Below, one piece after another: positions 21,640 through 32,580 of a stretch of DNA of 50,454 nucleotides. The notes beneath the pieces are model-generated. The model was not told where the DNA came from. It did not search any database and saw nothing but the letters and a program-made list of their open reading frames with translations. Origin of the DNA: Gnetum montanum (lineage: Eukaryota > Streptophyta > Gnetopsida > Gnetales > Gnetaceae); NCBI GenBank assembly GCA_015680685.1, contig MNCI01036132.1, forward strand, positions 1,101,621 through 1,152,074, written 5' to 3'. Within the stretch, counting starts at the first letter, position 1. Every line of letters starts with the position of its first letter. The position numbers and the translations under genes were made by a program.

Positions 21640-22640
21640 TTCTATTACATAGTCATGCACTATTCAACCAACAGTGCAGTTCTCTGGAGAAACACAAAGC
21701 TTGGATCAAGCCTTTTAGATGATCCAACACTTGATTGATGAGTTGTGAAATCTTAAAGTAGGTACTACAAAAACTGGGAAAGTAATAGAATTTTATTAAG
21801 ATGATCCCATCAACCCATATGTACTATAGATAATACTACCTAATGATATTCCTATTTCACACTTTACCAAATATATCCCTATGAGCAAAAATATGCTTGC
21901 AAGTGAGGAGTTCATTCACTTCATCATCATGCCAGCTCTAGTCAAATAAGATCAAAAACATACCACACTAACATTTCATACCACTAAGATTAAAACCAAT
22001 CCTCAAAAGGGTTAAGTCTTATGTGTTCCCTCTTCAGTACCATACATATTAGCTAGTACAAAGTTTACCACATTCACGCTGTTGATGGGAAAACAATAAC
22101 TATAATCCCCTTGATCATCATCAAATGCTTAGACCTATCTAAAAACATTCAATAAGCCTCTATTTATGCTCTTAATTCTTTCAATGAATCATGGGTTGTA
22201 GTAAGAGGTTTAATTTCATTAGACTTTGTTTTTGGGATAGTGATTTCCTACATCTGTTGACTTCTTGGTAGTTGAAGAAATATTTTTATTTAACTTAATT
22301 TTAGAATGTTCATGATTAGTAGGATTATAGGAAATCTCTTCTCCCATACACTAAGAAATCCACCTATCTTATGAAGGTGGTGAAATAGTAATCCACGGGG
22401 ACAATGTGTTTCCCTTATTAGTTAACAACGTCAATATCAAAAAAGGATTTGAGGTTTAAGATGAAATTCTTGTTACTAATGATGAAATTAATACTAGGGA
22501 TGGACTTAATGATACTGTAACCATTAATTCAAAAACACTAGATGAAACCTAGAAACAACTTCCATTTAGCATTGTGAACAAAGGAGATGAGGAATATTGA
22601 ATCATACAAGAAGAGCTTCATGATTTACCAAAGTTTAGGA
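21640..22640 (+). pseudogene. Possible Tat-lineage gag remnant
   Basis: Plus-strand fragments LDQAF.MIQHLIDEL.NLKV and DDPINPYVL...LPNDIPISHFTKYIPM resemble the region of Tat-type Gag where an ALREEI-like helix precedes a D-NP-I...P-FK-P segment. Stops are frequent and the capsid core is not convincing. Its distance from the LTR-like repeat upstream (about 2.5 kb) is the same as that of the clearer gag remnant at 45560 from its LTR. Confidence 0.3.
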
Positions 22641-22879
22641 AACAACAATGAGCTCTTTCTTGAAACTTACTTCATTTTCTAAGGTAATGAAAAAATATGA
22701 ATTAAATATTTATCAACCACAAATCATTATTCCTAACCATGATCACACAAAGTGCAACTTGAATCTAGTTACCCAAGTGAAGGCAAGGCAAAAAAACGTT
22801 TTATCCCCTATTTTTATTATCATAGATATTTTACTTATCTAATTGAAATATAATTAAAAAATTAATAAAATAATAATAT

Positions 22880-22918
22880 TATTCAAATAAAATTAATAGT
22901 GATCTTGATCAACCTTAT
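22880..22918 (-). pseudogene. 3' tail of the CCR4-like pseudogene beyond element E
   Basis: Reading the minus strand across the target site, the frame ...SSVHK at 31421 would continue here for six more codons (VDQDHY) and reach TAA. It includes the left copy of the 5-bp target duplication at 22914-22918. Confidence 0.5.
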
Positions 22919-23751
22919 TGATGTGTGAAGAGGTACCCCTACACTCAACCATACGAATATGAGCGTTCATGCACGATCTGGTTGAACTTCGCAAACAGAC
23001 TAGTTGTGATATCTAGACAGTTATTTGTTGATTGTAGTTTACTATCATTCCACCTAGACTAGTATTTTCTTTGTCATGTATGATTTAGTCCAAAGTGAGG
23101 TGTATGATGTGGTCCTAACTAGTGCTACTCCTAGGGGCAATGGAAATAACTTTGATTAACCTAAGAGGGAAAGGGTGAAGAGAGTCTAAGCTAGCCTAAG
23201 TGCAATGAGAAGCCATCCCTTAATCATTCGTACACATCTTGGACCTCATGTACTACCACTGGGATTACCAAGCACATGTACTTAGTACACTACTGGGATA
23301 CCAAGTAGTCACACTTAAATGCTCATGATTAAGTCGTACTCATTTCGTGTTTAATAATAGGGGTAGGAGAGGAAGGTAAAGAGAGATTAAGTAAGAAAGA
23401 AATAAATAATAGTTAAACTAAGTGAATGCTACAATGATGAATAAATATTGATCTTTGTTGTTGGTCATGTGCATGTCCAAGTATGTCACACTTGAATAAA
23501 ATTTTTGTACAATTACAATCATCGCACTGCAGGCATGCACTGAGGAAAGGGTTGAGAGGAATTGAAACTAACAAAAATATCCTTCTTTAACACTAAATTT
23601 TTTCTATTACTCTCCTATGCATTCCATGGTGTATTTATAGGATCACACAGGAACCATGATATCGCATATCCAATATCACTTGTTAGGCTGCAATATGGCA
23701 TACTCAATATCGAGGGTATGATATCAGGGCTTGAAAAATCATGGTTCATCA
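22919..23751 (-). repeat. 3' LTR of element E
   Basis: In element sense begins TGATGAACCATGATTTTTC with GATATC or GATATT units (about 23650-23730), a TATA box at 23632-23639 and ends in CACATCA next to the target duplication. It resembles the 5' LTR closely. Confidence 0.9.
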
Positions 23752-23765
23752 TACCCCCATGACTG
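23752..23765 (-). promoter_or_regulatory. Polypurine tract of element E
   Basis: On the minus strand CAGTCATGGGGGTA, immediately before the 3' LTR. AGTCATGGGGG recurs inside the element at 27014-27028. Confidence 0.8.
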
Positions 23766-23929
23766 AATGCAAACTCATCCTCAAGTCAAAAAAAAAATGA
23801 GAACAAGCCCCATTGATTACATAGTAAATAGGTATGGGATTATTGACTAACGAAGAATTTATTCATGCTGCAGTGGAGAGTTGAATATAATAAAATTGGG
23901 ACACAGACACAAAATTACAAAATTTATTA

Positions 23930-26704
23930 GAACTCATGGTTCCTAGTGGCGGTGGTTCCTCCATGGGTCACTTCCCCTTATCTTGTGCTCTAGTTTTTGG
24001 AATTTGATGGCTTTGAAGGAGTGCTTGGAGATTTTCCTCTTTAGTTTAGAGGTCCTATGTTGTCCATGTTGATGCTCCAATGTTTGATGGAGTCAGCACC
24101 TCCCATGGACACGACAATTGTGGGAACATTTGATTTCATTTGACATACCAGGCCACAAACAACTATCATTCCTCCTCGTGGGCTCTAGCTTTATCCTTGT
24201 GCTCTTGATAATTTTTAAGCCATTGAGCCAATTTTTTTGCAACATCTTTTTGTCCTTGGTAGTTGGTTTTGACCACCTTTAACTTAGAATTTGCCACTTC
24301 TAACTTCTGCAATGTCTCTTGTGCTCTACAAATTCTATTTCATATTTTGCATAGGTGGTAGCTACTTGCTTCTCCAGCTTTGTTCCTAGGCATCCTACTA
24401 TTAACATGGATAAATTGGCATACCATAGGTTTGCCAATTCCATGTACTCTGTAAGATTTTGTATCTGCAGGTCTCGACTTTTGAGCTTTGCTTGGTGGGC
24501 GAATGCATAGGTGTCTAGTATGACCCACCAATCAGTGTGTTGAGCACTGAAGGTGTTAATGTGGGCCCTCACCATATGGATCTCTTTTTCAATGAATTTC
24601 TTATATATCCCCACCTAATCTATGAAGTGATCCTTTATTCTCTCATGTCACTTGGCTTCATTTTGCCATGCGCTTATTTCAATTGTCGTCTTTTGATGGA
24701 TTGCACGTACCTCCTCCATTGAGAGGGTTCAATTCTCTTTTGCCAAGTGATCCATGTCCTGGTTGACCCTAACTAATTATTCTTGTAATTGCTAAAAACT
24801 CTCTTTAAGAACATTATTTTGTTTCTCCATAGTGGTCAACCAAAGATTATCTACAACAAGCTATTTATTCTCTTCTTGCAAGGCCTTGAGTGCTTTGGCA
24901 TGTGCATATGTATATGCTTGTGCCTTGGAAGCATCCCAATCAACCCTCTATTTCTCCTCTACCAATAATTTAGTGAGTTTCTCTATCCTAAAATATTCTA
25001 GTTGGCTTTTAGGGATGAATTAAGATGGATCTTACTGTGTAGCTTGCTGGTGACGAGCCTTTCTTGGATTCTTGCCAACTCTACCTCTACATGCTCAGCC
25101 TTGATCTCTGCCATAACCAATTTTCCTTTGGTGGAGATGAGGTCTGATTGAACTGCTGTGATATCTTGTGGGATGTCAAACAAGGACTTCATCACTTGTC
25201 CTATCTATAGTAATTGATCGAGAACATCCTCATGCTCCGCAAGAGTCATTGAGGGGCTGGCCAAAGTTTGAGCATCACGTGCTCCTATGAAATCCACTGA
25301 TGGCACAATAGGGATATTGAAGGACTCTTTTATGTGGTCCATGACCACTTCTATGGCTCCTACTAGATCTTGGTGCTACATGACCACAACTATGGCACCT
25401 TCACCCATTTCCAATTGCACCTGAAAGGATGCAGCATTTCTTGAGATCTATTGTGACCAGTGTGTCTCCCCTCCTCTTGTTTCGATGGACACTTCGGCCC
25501 ATGCATGATCTATGGAAACTGTGGATTGTACGACATCATCAATGATCCAAAAGAGATCGTTATCATCATGAATTCCCTAGATGACCATCTTAGTGATGGC
25601 CCTGAGATGACTCATTGATAGTCAATAATCTTGTGACGGTGGTGGCAGTTTGTCTCGCTGGCTTGTGCTAGGCCTTACTTCTTTTTGTTGACTAGGGCAT
25701 GTACTTGGGAGTTAGCTAGGCCCTATAGTTTGAGTCATAGTGGGCCCCACCATCTATTCTTGTTCTAACTCTAGTTTCTCACTAGCATTTTTCCTTGGGG
25801 CTAGTGGTTTCAGCAATTTGGCAAATGAAGCATTTTGGGCTCTTCTGGGGACATCATTGGTGTACCCAAAAATTCCAGCACATCGACATAGCTTCCTGAT
25901 GAGACAAGGGAAGGGCAATGCAAACTTTCCTATCTTGCATTCCTCAAGTTACCTCAAAATCTCCATGAGATACAGATGGGGGAGGTTAGCATTAACCTTA
26001 CCCATTAATATTGCACTTCCTCTAGCCACATATGTTTAGATCCTATTTAGTCCTTTCATGGGGAAGATGTGATAAGTGCCAATATTGAAATAGATCCTCT
26101 CTTCTAGAGTCAAATCTCCATATACCTTGTCTTCCTTACTGTACGTCCTTTTCAACAAAATTTTTCATGCATCGGCATCAAAGCGAGTGGATAGGTGAGC
26201 AATTTTTGGCCCCATATTTGGAAGATTCAACACTTCCAAAATGGCCTTGGCAGAAAAATCCATAGACACACCACCAATATTAACTGTGGTACCTTCTTCT
26301 TTATTATGCCAAAATTGGTACATCTCTCCTAAGTACCAAGTGCCACTTTTAGAAAGGATAGGCCATAATGGGGATCCTTTGAGTTGGTCCCTAACTACCT
26401 CGGGAGTGAACTCTGTGGAACATCCAAAGTTCAGTTCCATGATCATAGTTGCTAACGTGGACCTTTCATGGATCACCTGAACACATTCTAGGAACAACGT
26501 GAGACGCTGTCCTTGTTTAGGTGCTTCAGTGGCTCTTCTTTCAGCTTGTCCTGATTGCATAGTAATAGGAGGTTCTTGATGGATGCTAAATGATTGTGCC
26601 TCTTGTTCTACACATTCCTTGGGAGATGCCTAGCCTCTACCTCTGCTTGGTCATTTGGACACACCTTGAGAGGGTTCTCCTTGCTGTCCACATTTAGGGG
26701 CCAT
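23930..26704 (-). pseudogene. ORF2 of element E
   Basis: The start at 26704 gives MAPKCGQQGEPSQG, as in A. A long open part (26165-26560) reads LTLFLECVQVIHERST, TEFTPEVVRDQLKG, WYLGEMYQFWHNKEEG, VSMDFSAKAILEVLNLPN. It continues with LEERIYFNIGTYHIFPMKGL, ILMGKVNANLPHLYLMEIL and CKIGKFALPLS, the conserved core of plant-transposon-protein-like domains. Later parts are E/K/Q-rich helices (24998-25195 and 24300-24614), predicted by eye to be coiled coil. The C terminus near 23930 is frameshifted by a 2-base deletion relative to C. About ten stops. No nuclease or polymerase motif seen; function unknown. Confidence 0.75.
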
Positions 26705-27013
26705 CTGCAATCACACAGGGCCATCCATTAGTAAGGTTGCTTACAAAGTTTGATTTATACCTTCTTGCCTTTAATGAATTCATTTCTTAATTTTGTGTAA
26801 TCCAAAGCTAGGAAATTTTATAAAAATGTTCCCTAAAAGTTTTGATATTGGGCCCAATTTGATTAGGTGGTTCCATGAATTAATTCCCCTGGTATGAGTG
26901 AAGAGATAAAGTTGATTTAGCAACATGTTTAATAGTTTTCATGGTCTTTTACCCTTTATGATATCCTTTGGGTGATGATGAATTTTGAAAAATTATGTGT
27001 GACTTGGAGTGTA

Positions 27014-27028
27014 CCCTCCCCCATGACT
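27014..27028 (-). promoter_or_regulatory. Internal polypurine-tract-like site (element E)
   Basis: AGTCATGGGGGAGGG on the minus strand, identical to the site in A (3380-3394) and sharing 11 bases with the 3' PPT of this element. Located about 310 bases before ORF2. Confidence 0.45.
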
Positions 27029-27202
27029 AAGCTAAACACTCTGGGTTCAGAAGGGTTCAATTAGGATGGGAATTGGAGTGTTAACGAACAAGTTATGGAT
27101 GTTGGAATGAGAGGTGTGCAAGTTAGCAAGTTTTTGGAGAAACATTTGAACAACTCCCCTCACATGAATAGTGTAAAATGATGTTGATGTGAATGGGGGG
27201 CC

Positions 27203-27282
27203 CATATATATAGGTTTTTTAGGGACACAATATTACGTACTCAATAGCGCGGACCCAATATTGAGTACTTGATATTGCGACC
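27203..27282 (-). promoter_or_regulatory. Internal U3-like module before ORF2 (element E)
   Basis: In element sense: CAATATC, CAATATTGG, GCTATTGAG and GTAATATTGTG units, then about 11 bases, then CCTATATATATGG. In this copy's LTR the order is ...GATATTGTGG, about 13 bases, CCTATAAATACACC. Unit order, spacing and the flanking CCTAT are shared, so the internal block looks like a copy of the LTR core promoter. CpG sites in the units have mostly become TpG or CpA. Confidence 0.55.
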
Positions 27283-27866
27283 CATTGAAAATAGGGTACT
27301 TAGTAAAATTAATGAATTTCTAAATTTCCAAGGTCACAAATGAAGGAATTCAGGTTAATTAAAAAGGTGTAGGGTAACATTAAATAGACTAGAAGGCACA
27401 AAAGGTATAATGGTGTGGAATCTAAAAATGACATTCCTAAATGGGATGAGGAAAAAGGACATGAGATGGTGTATGGGAATGTTTCAACTTAGAAGGATGA
27501 TAAAGGAAAGAATAGATTTGGCGATGAAGTACTCAAAGGTTATAAAATGATGTGGTGGTGTGCAACAAGTACAAATTACAAAAGTTACGTAAGTGGGTTG
27601 TCCCCAAAGAAGGTTCCTACCTATAATGCCCTTACATATCCACACCTTAAAATGTCCATAGGCACTAGAAGGGTTAAATGTAATCCACACTAGTTCCACA
27701 AAACACACACATGTAGATACCACCATGATGAGGTATGAATTCAATGCTACACAAGACACAAGTCACAAATACATGAACAACGAGATGAGGCAAATTTTAG
27801 AAGGGATTGTAGAGATTGGAACATGAAGTAACTGACCCAGGGCACAATGAGTCTTGAGTGTAGGAT

Positions 27867-28127
27867 GTGATTAATGTGTCATTCGCGCATCAATCCAAAA
27901 TCAAGACCAAGTCCATTCCTCTCATCAGTGACATCACATTGTTTCATCCCATGATGGACAACCATAAGAGTACCATGACAACAAGGTGTATGATCACTTG
28001 GCATTTTGTTCAAGGGAGGAGTGATTCGGAATTGCTTTGTGGCACTTTAAGCTTGATCTTTTCTTTTTATTTTTGTGTGGCCACTTTGGCACACTCTTCT
28101 TGCTCTCTCTCTCTCCTTTTTTTTTGA
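27867..28127 (+). other. Conserved antisense reading frame in the element E spacer
   Basis: 86 codons starting MINVSFAHQSKIKTKS with SDITLFHPMM, MITWHF and QGRSD, as in A and C. The end differs between copies. Whether it is translated is unknown. Confidence 0.25.
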
Positions 28128-28452
28128 ATGCTTAATCCAAAGAAGTTGCCTACCTTTAGGCATGGGTGCATGTCTTTCTAGTGGGACCCCCTAGAATAGC
28201 ATTGGTTTTCTTTAGTAAGTGCCTTTATTACTCTTACTCCTATTTTTCATTAGATCTACAAGGATCTTGGTACACCCAAGATGCATGGTAACTCCTACAG
28301 ATGTCACCAAAGAGAATCTAGAATTTCCCTTAATGTCACACCCTAGTCATTCTCTCTTAGTCCATCATTTTTTGCTCTAGGCATAATAAGCATAAAATTA
28401 CTTTAATTTTTAATGATGTCAAGAATTTCATTGTACCCAGAGTAGAACCTCT

Positions 28453-28460
28453 TATTAATA
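28453..28460 (-). promoter_or_regulatory. Post-gag TATA-like site (element E)
   Basis: On the minus strand CTATTAATAAGAGG, the counterpart of the C site at 14419-14434 and the F site at 50433-50440. TATTAATA replaces TATAAATA. The AATAAA present upstream in C and F is deleted here. Confidence 0.3.
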
Positions 28461-28670
28461 GAACAATTGGATGGATGTGGTGGGCTTGTTGTTCAAATAA
28501 TTAGTCACTCAAGACTTGATAGCAAAGAATAATACCTCAACCAATGAGTCACATAGATGAGATTACTCATAAAAAGATAAAAAGATAAAACAATAAATTG
28601 AAAGATGAAAAATTGAAAAATAAAAATTGTAAAATTAAAGAAAAGGAAAAACATTTATTAATTCTGCTTG

Positions 28671-30437
28671 TTAGAATGGAGGATACCCCCCATAACTAAT
28701 TAGTTGAGCATGTCTAGAATTAATAAATGGAGGGTTAGGATCCATGCCTGTTGGAAATATTGGGGCCCAATCATATCGAACCCATTGGGTGTCTTTTGGT
28801 GTGGTGGTTGGAATGTACCCAAACTGGGGTTCACACACTTGATTAATGTTGACATAGTGGGGAAAGTTATGAGATGTGGTTAATTGATAAAGAGTTGACC
28901 CACTATGGCACCTGTGACCATAAGATGGTGTGCGAGGATTGATATGTCTCCCTACATGGCTATATTCATTGGGTCGCATAGTTGTTGAAGTGTTGAGTGG
29001 TGTCCCAGATAAGATAACACGAGGCATTGATTTTGAGCAGAAAGATGCACCACGGTGTTGAACTTGTGCTGAGTAGGAGGATGCAATGGTCTTAGAACTA
29101 TGTTGTCCCTTTCTATGATCATGTCTAAAGAAGGGACACCTTTGATGTTATGGAGGATCCCCACTACAGTTGATAGTAGCAGCACAAGTAACATTTGTGG
29201 GTTGGTGCTGTGATGCAAATCCTTTTGGCATAACTGGCGGTGATGTAGAAGGAGGTGAAGGATGACAGTATGGGTTGATAGTATGTAGGAGAATGATAAC
29301 AATGTGATGATATAGAGGATGTTGACCTAGTTGGGGAAATAGGATGCTGAACCTGATAACTGCTTGGGCTCAGATGATATGAAGGGTGTGACCAGTTTGA
29401 GGGTGGCCTCCCTCACGACTAGGATCTTTGCCACTATGATTGAACACAGTATTTTTGTATGAACTCTAGATGTAACATTCTTCACCAATGCTCATGAAAA
29501 TGTGACAAGATTGGACATTGACCTTTGGGGTGATCGTATAGGAAAATGTTACATTGATATGTATGATTAGCAGTTGAGTTCTTATTCTCTTTGATTGTCT
29601 AAGGGTGTTCTGTCTTGCTTCTTGGTTCATCATGGTTCTACCTCTCATAGTGTTGGCATATTCTCCACATTTTTCATGTATCCATTCTATCATCTTATTG
29701 ATCTTTGCCTTAATTTCATCTAGTGATTGTAGTATTGGCAAAGATGATTCCATCTCCTTGGGGTGAGTTGATTTCTCTTCTTCATGATTATGGACCTTTG
29801 TTAAATTAAGATTTTTGTCTTGTTGAGATTTTTCAACATTCTTCCATTTAGCCATTTCTCCTTATTCTTTTGCTACCCACTTGATAAGCTCTTGAAATTG
29901 GTGGGNTAAGGAGAAATGGCTAAATGGAAGAATGTTGAAAAATCTCAACAAGACAAAAATCTGAACTTAACAAAGGTCCATAATCATGAAGAGGAGAAAT
30001 CGACTCATCCCAAGGAGGTGGAATCATCTTTGCCAATACTACAATCACTAGATGAAATTGAGGCAAAGATCAATAAGATGATGGAATGGATACATGAAAA
30101 ATGTGGAGAATATGCCAACACTATGAGAGGTAGAACCATGATGAACCAAGAAGTAGGACAGAACACCCTTAGACAATTGGAAAGAAGGGTTGAAGAGAAT
30201 AATAACTNTAGCCTCTTGTATATGAACTAGGCTCTTAGTGGCCAGTAGGGGCTCATCATCACTAAGTAGGTTATGAATTTGTAAGTTGGGATGTTGTTGT
30301 ATTTGTTTATGTTCATAGGAGACCCCTGCATTAGATTGAGTACTTCAAACTTCATCTTCATCATTGTATAGTTCGTTGGTTCTCCAATGAATTTTCTTAT
30401 TGGTTGTTGCATTATCATAGTCTTGTGAGAGAGACAT
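28671..30437 (-). pseudogene. gag-like polyprotein of element E, rearranged
   Basis: Start at 30437 (ATG, MSLSQDYDNAT) and stop at 28671 after a PSYGHRCHSGS, YGGYPPF tail. The N-terminal ~75 codons are present, but the capsid core is missing. Between N bases at 29906 and 30208 lies a piece of the C-terminal half in reverse orientation. The following part (29466-29855) is intact: KINKMIEWIHEKCGE and then the zinc knuckle with the second cysteine changed to phenylalanine (CNIFLYDH). The C-terminal proline-rich part matches C and F. It is not functional as assembled. Confidence 0.8.
29577..30207. repeat. Inverted duplication of a gag segment bounded by N bases
   Basis: The right arm (29907-30207, plus) encodes MAKWKNVEKSQQDKN..., the same protein segment as the left arm (about 29577-29864, minus), with scattered differences. 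The right arm keeps ERRVEENNN, which the left arm has lost but F retains. The arms therefore come from different copies rather than one being a copy of the other, and N bases stand at both joins, so a misassembly is likely. Confidence 0.8.
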
Positions 30438-30554
30438 TCTTGTGAATTTGTGTGTGACTTAATTGAAATTAAGTTTTTTTTCCTAAGAGATATATTGTGA
30501 ATACTTTGTTACAGTGATCTTGTATGATGTAACTAATCTAAATAATTAGCACCA

Positions 30555-30572
30555 TCCCTGACAACAGTGCCA
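30555..30572 (-). promoter_or_regulatory. Primer-binding site, tRNA-Asp type (element E)
   Basis: TGGCACTGTTGTCAGGGA on the minus strand, one base inside the LTR. Mutated relative to the copy in C mainly at CpG positions. Confidence 0.7.
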
Positions 30573-30573
30573 A

Positions 30574-31420
30574 TGATGAGTGGCGAGGTACCTTTACACT
30601 CAACCATATGAATACAAGCATTCACACACGATTCGGTCGAACTCTGCAGATGGACTAGTTGTGATATCTAGACAGTTACTCGTTGATCATAGTTTGCTAT
30701 CTTCCCACCTAGACTAGTATTTGCTTTGTCACGTATAGTTTAGTCTTAAGTGAGGTGTATGATGTGGTCCTAACTAGTGCTACTCCTAGGGGCAATAGAA
30801 ATAACTTTGATTAACCTAAGAGGGAAAGGCTAAAAAGAGTCTAAGCTAGCCTAAGTGTGATGTGCAGCCCGTAATTAAACATTAATACTTAACTTGGAAC
30901 GTAGGAACAACCAAAAGGATTACCAAGCACATGTCCTAGGTATGCTACTGGGATATCAAGTAGTCACACTTAAATGCTTGTGATTAAGTCGTATTTATTC
31001 TGCGTTTAATAACAGGGGTAGGAGAGGAAGGTAAAGAGATATTAAGTAATAAAGAAATAAATAACAATTAAACTAAGTGAATGCTGCAATGATGAAGTAA
31101 TATCGATCTTTATTGTTGATCATGTATGTGTCCAAGTATGTCACACTCGAATAAAGGTTTTGTACAATTACAATCATCACATTGTGGGCATGCACTAAGG
31201 AAAGGGTTGGGAGGAATTGAAATTGACAAAAAGATCCTACTCTAACACTAACTTTTTTCTATTACTCTCCCATGTGCCCCATGGTGTATTTATAGGCTCA
31301 CACGGGAACCACAATATCGTGTATCTGATATCTCTTGTTAGGCCGTGATATCACGTACCCAATATCAAGGGTTCGATATCGGGGGTTCGATATTGGGGCT
31401 TGACAAATCATGGTTCATCA
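30574..31420 (-). repeat. 5' LTR of element E
   Basis: In element sense begins TGATGAACCATGATTTGTC and ends CTCATCA. Four to five GATATC or GATATT units lie at about 31303-31400, the TATA box at 31287-31294. The outer end contributes the TGA that now closes the disrupted CCR4-like frame. Confidence 0.9.
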
Positions 31421-32580
31421 CTTATGAACTGATGAAAGTAATTGTAATTCTACCATAAGTGGTATGTAATCAGATGATCTTGTTCAGGATGACAAGGCTT
31501 GATCTTGATTCTTCTCAACTTCCTCTTTAGAAATCAACTCTAGTAACTTAGCAACTTGAAAGAATCTAACATCATACAAAATATAATTCAAAGTCTCAAT
31601 GAAGAATGTTGTTGAACCATCTTCATTAATCATAGTAGAGTAATTGGTAAACTATGATTCTTAATGAGTGCTATCCATCAACATCATCTATTCTTGAATT
31701 CTAGAATTTGATTTATCTATTGAAGATTCAAAGTAAACAGAATATGCACTGGCTAATGGAATTGCATGTTGAATTGATGGAAACATCTTTTTCAAGTTAG
31801 GTTCATCTTCCAAAGATTTCTTTATAGTTCCATATTTTAAGAATTAATAAATGCTACTTCCAAATTTTGCATTGAAGTCTCCACAAAGAATAAATGGAAC
31901 TAGATCACTATAACTTAGTAATAAGTTATTCTTCAAACTTTCTTCTATTTGCTTAATCAAATATGCTCCTTAACATAGTTTGACATCTAAACATATTGGT
32001 TTGGCAATCAAATGTGTGTTAACCATGCATAAACATCTTTCTAATAACTAAATTTTTAAAATTAATGCCAAGGCTATGTGATTTTTTTTGAAATATTAAC
32101 TGTTCTTTCTTTTCCATCTCTTCAAGTTTTGGAATTTCAAAAATCATATTTTCTAAACTCCATTCAAATCTTTGTATTAATCCAAACTTGTATTCTTTAT
32201 AAAATATGGCCAAACCATTCATGTTGTGAAATTTGAAATATGCTAATCTATATGGCTCAAAAGAAGAACTTTCATAAGAACATTTTGCTTATAAATACCT
32301 CTGTATCCCATTTTTTCCAAGTCTTCTTGGAATTGGTATAGAAATTCTCATGTCAAGACTTCTTGTAAGCACAAAACATTAGCATCCAAATCTTCTAACT
32401 CTACTATGATGCATGGATATTGATATTCATGCCAATCCAAGGCCCATGATGGACATAGCGGACGTTGTTTCTCACTTGGTAAAGATCTTGCAAGCATGTT
32501 GTATGTTGCAACCTTCATTCTCATTCTTGGATTTTATTTTGAATCATTTCTCCTCATGACTATCATACTTTTTAAAATGA
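31421..32580 (-). pseudogene. CCR4-type deadenylase-like nuclease pseudogene
   Basis: On the minus strand, with a few stops and two frame changes, the translation runs KVATYNMLARSL, CPSWALDWHEYQYP, EDLDANVLCLQEV (catalytic Glu), GLAIFYKEYKFGLI, VNTHLIAKPICLDVKL, LCGDFNAKFGS, IPLASAY, FTNYSTM, ETLNYILYDV and SSDYIPLMVELQLL. This is the motif order of the endonuclease/exonuclease/phosphatase fold of CCR4-like mRNA deadenylases, not of LINE endonucleases. The terminal SDH motif reads SDY, losing the catalytic histidine. About 330 residues run without introns, which suggests a reverse-transcribed copy; no poly(A) tail is visible. Element E is inserted a few codons before the apparent stop. Exact parent gene undetermined. 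Confidence 0.75.

Larger units (their letters stand above)
26705..28670 (-). other. Element E spacer between gag and ORF2
   Basis: Non-coding. From the gag side: an A-rich tract, a TATA-like site (28453-28460), a conserved antisense frame (27867-28127), the palindrome-plus-TATA module (27203-27282) and a PPT-like site (27014-27028). It is the most complete spacer of the family and suited as reference for A and C. Confidence 0.7.
22919..31420 (-). mobile_element. Element E: complete pol-less LTR retrotransposon with target duplication
   Basis: An 8,502-bp element on the minus strand, flanked by CTTAT at 22914-22918 and 31421-31425, the 5-bp duplication expected of an LTR element integrase. 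Order: 5' LTR (30574-31420), PBS (30555-30572), gag (28671-30437), spacer, ORF2 (about 23930-26704), polypurine tract (23752-23765) and 3' LTR (22919-23751). No pol domain is present in any frame. It is the reference copy for the family; the one defect in its layout is an N-bounded inverted segment in gag. Confidence 0.9.

Noticed and set aside
21394-21652. Overlapping 66- and 68-codon plus-strand frames
   Set aside because: Two frames over the same AT-rich stretch; no similarity, not a small gene.
31421-32580. LINE endonuclease as source of the nuclease-like motifs
   Set aside because: CPSWALDW, LPLASAY-like and TLNYILY motifs are CCR4-type, and no LINE reverse transcriptase is adjacent.
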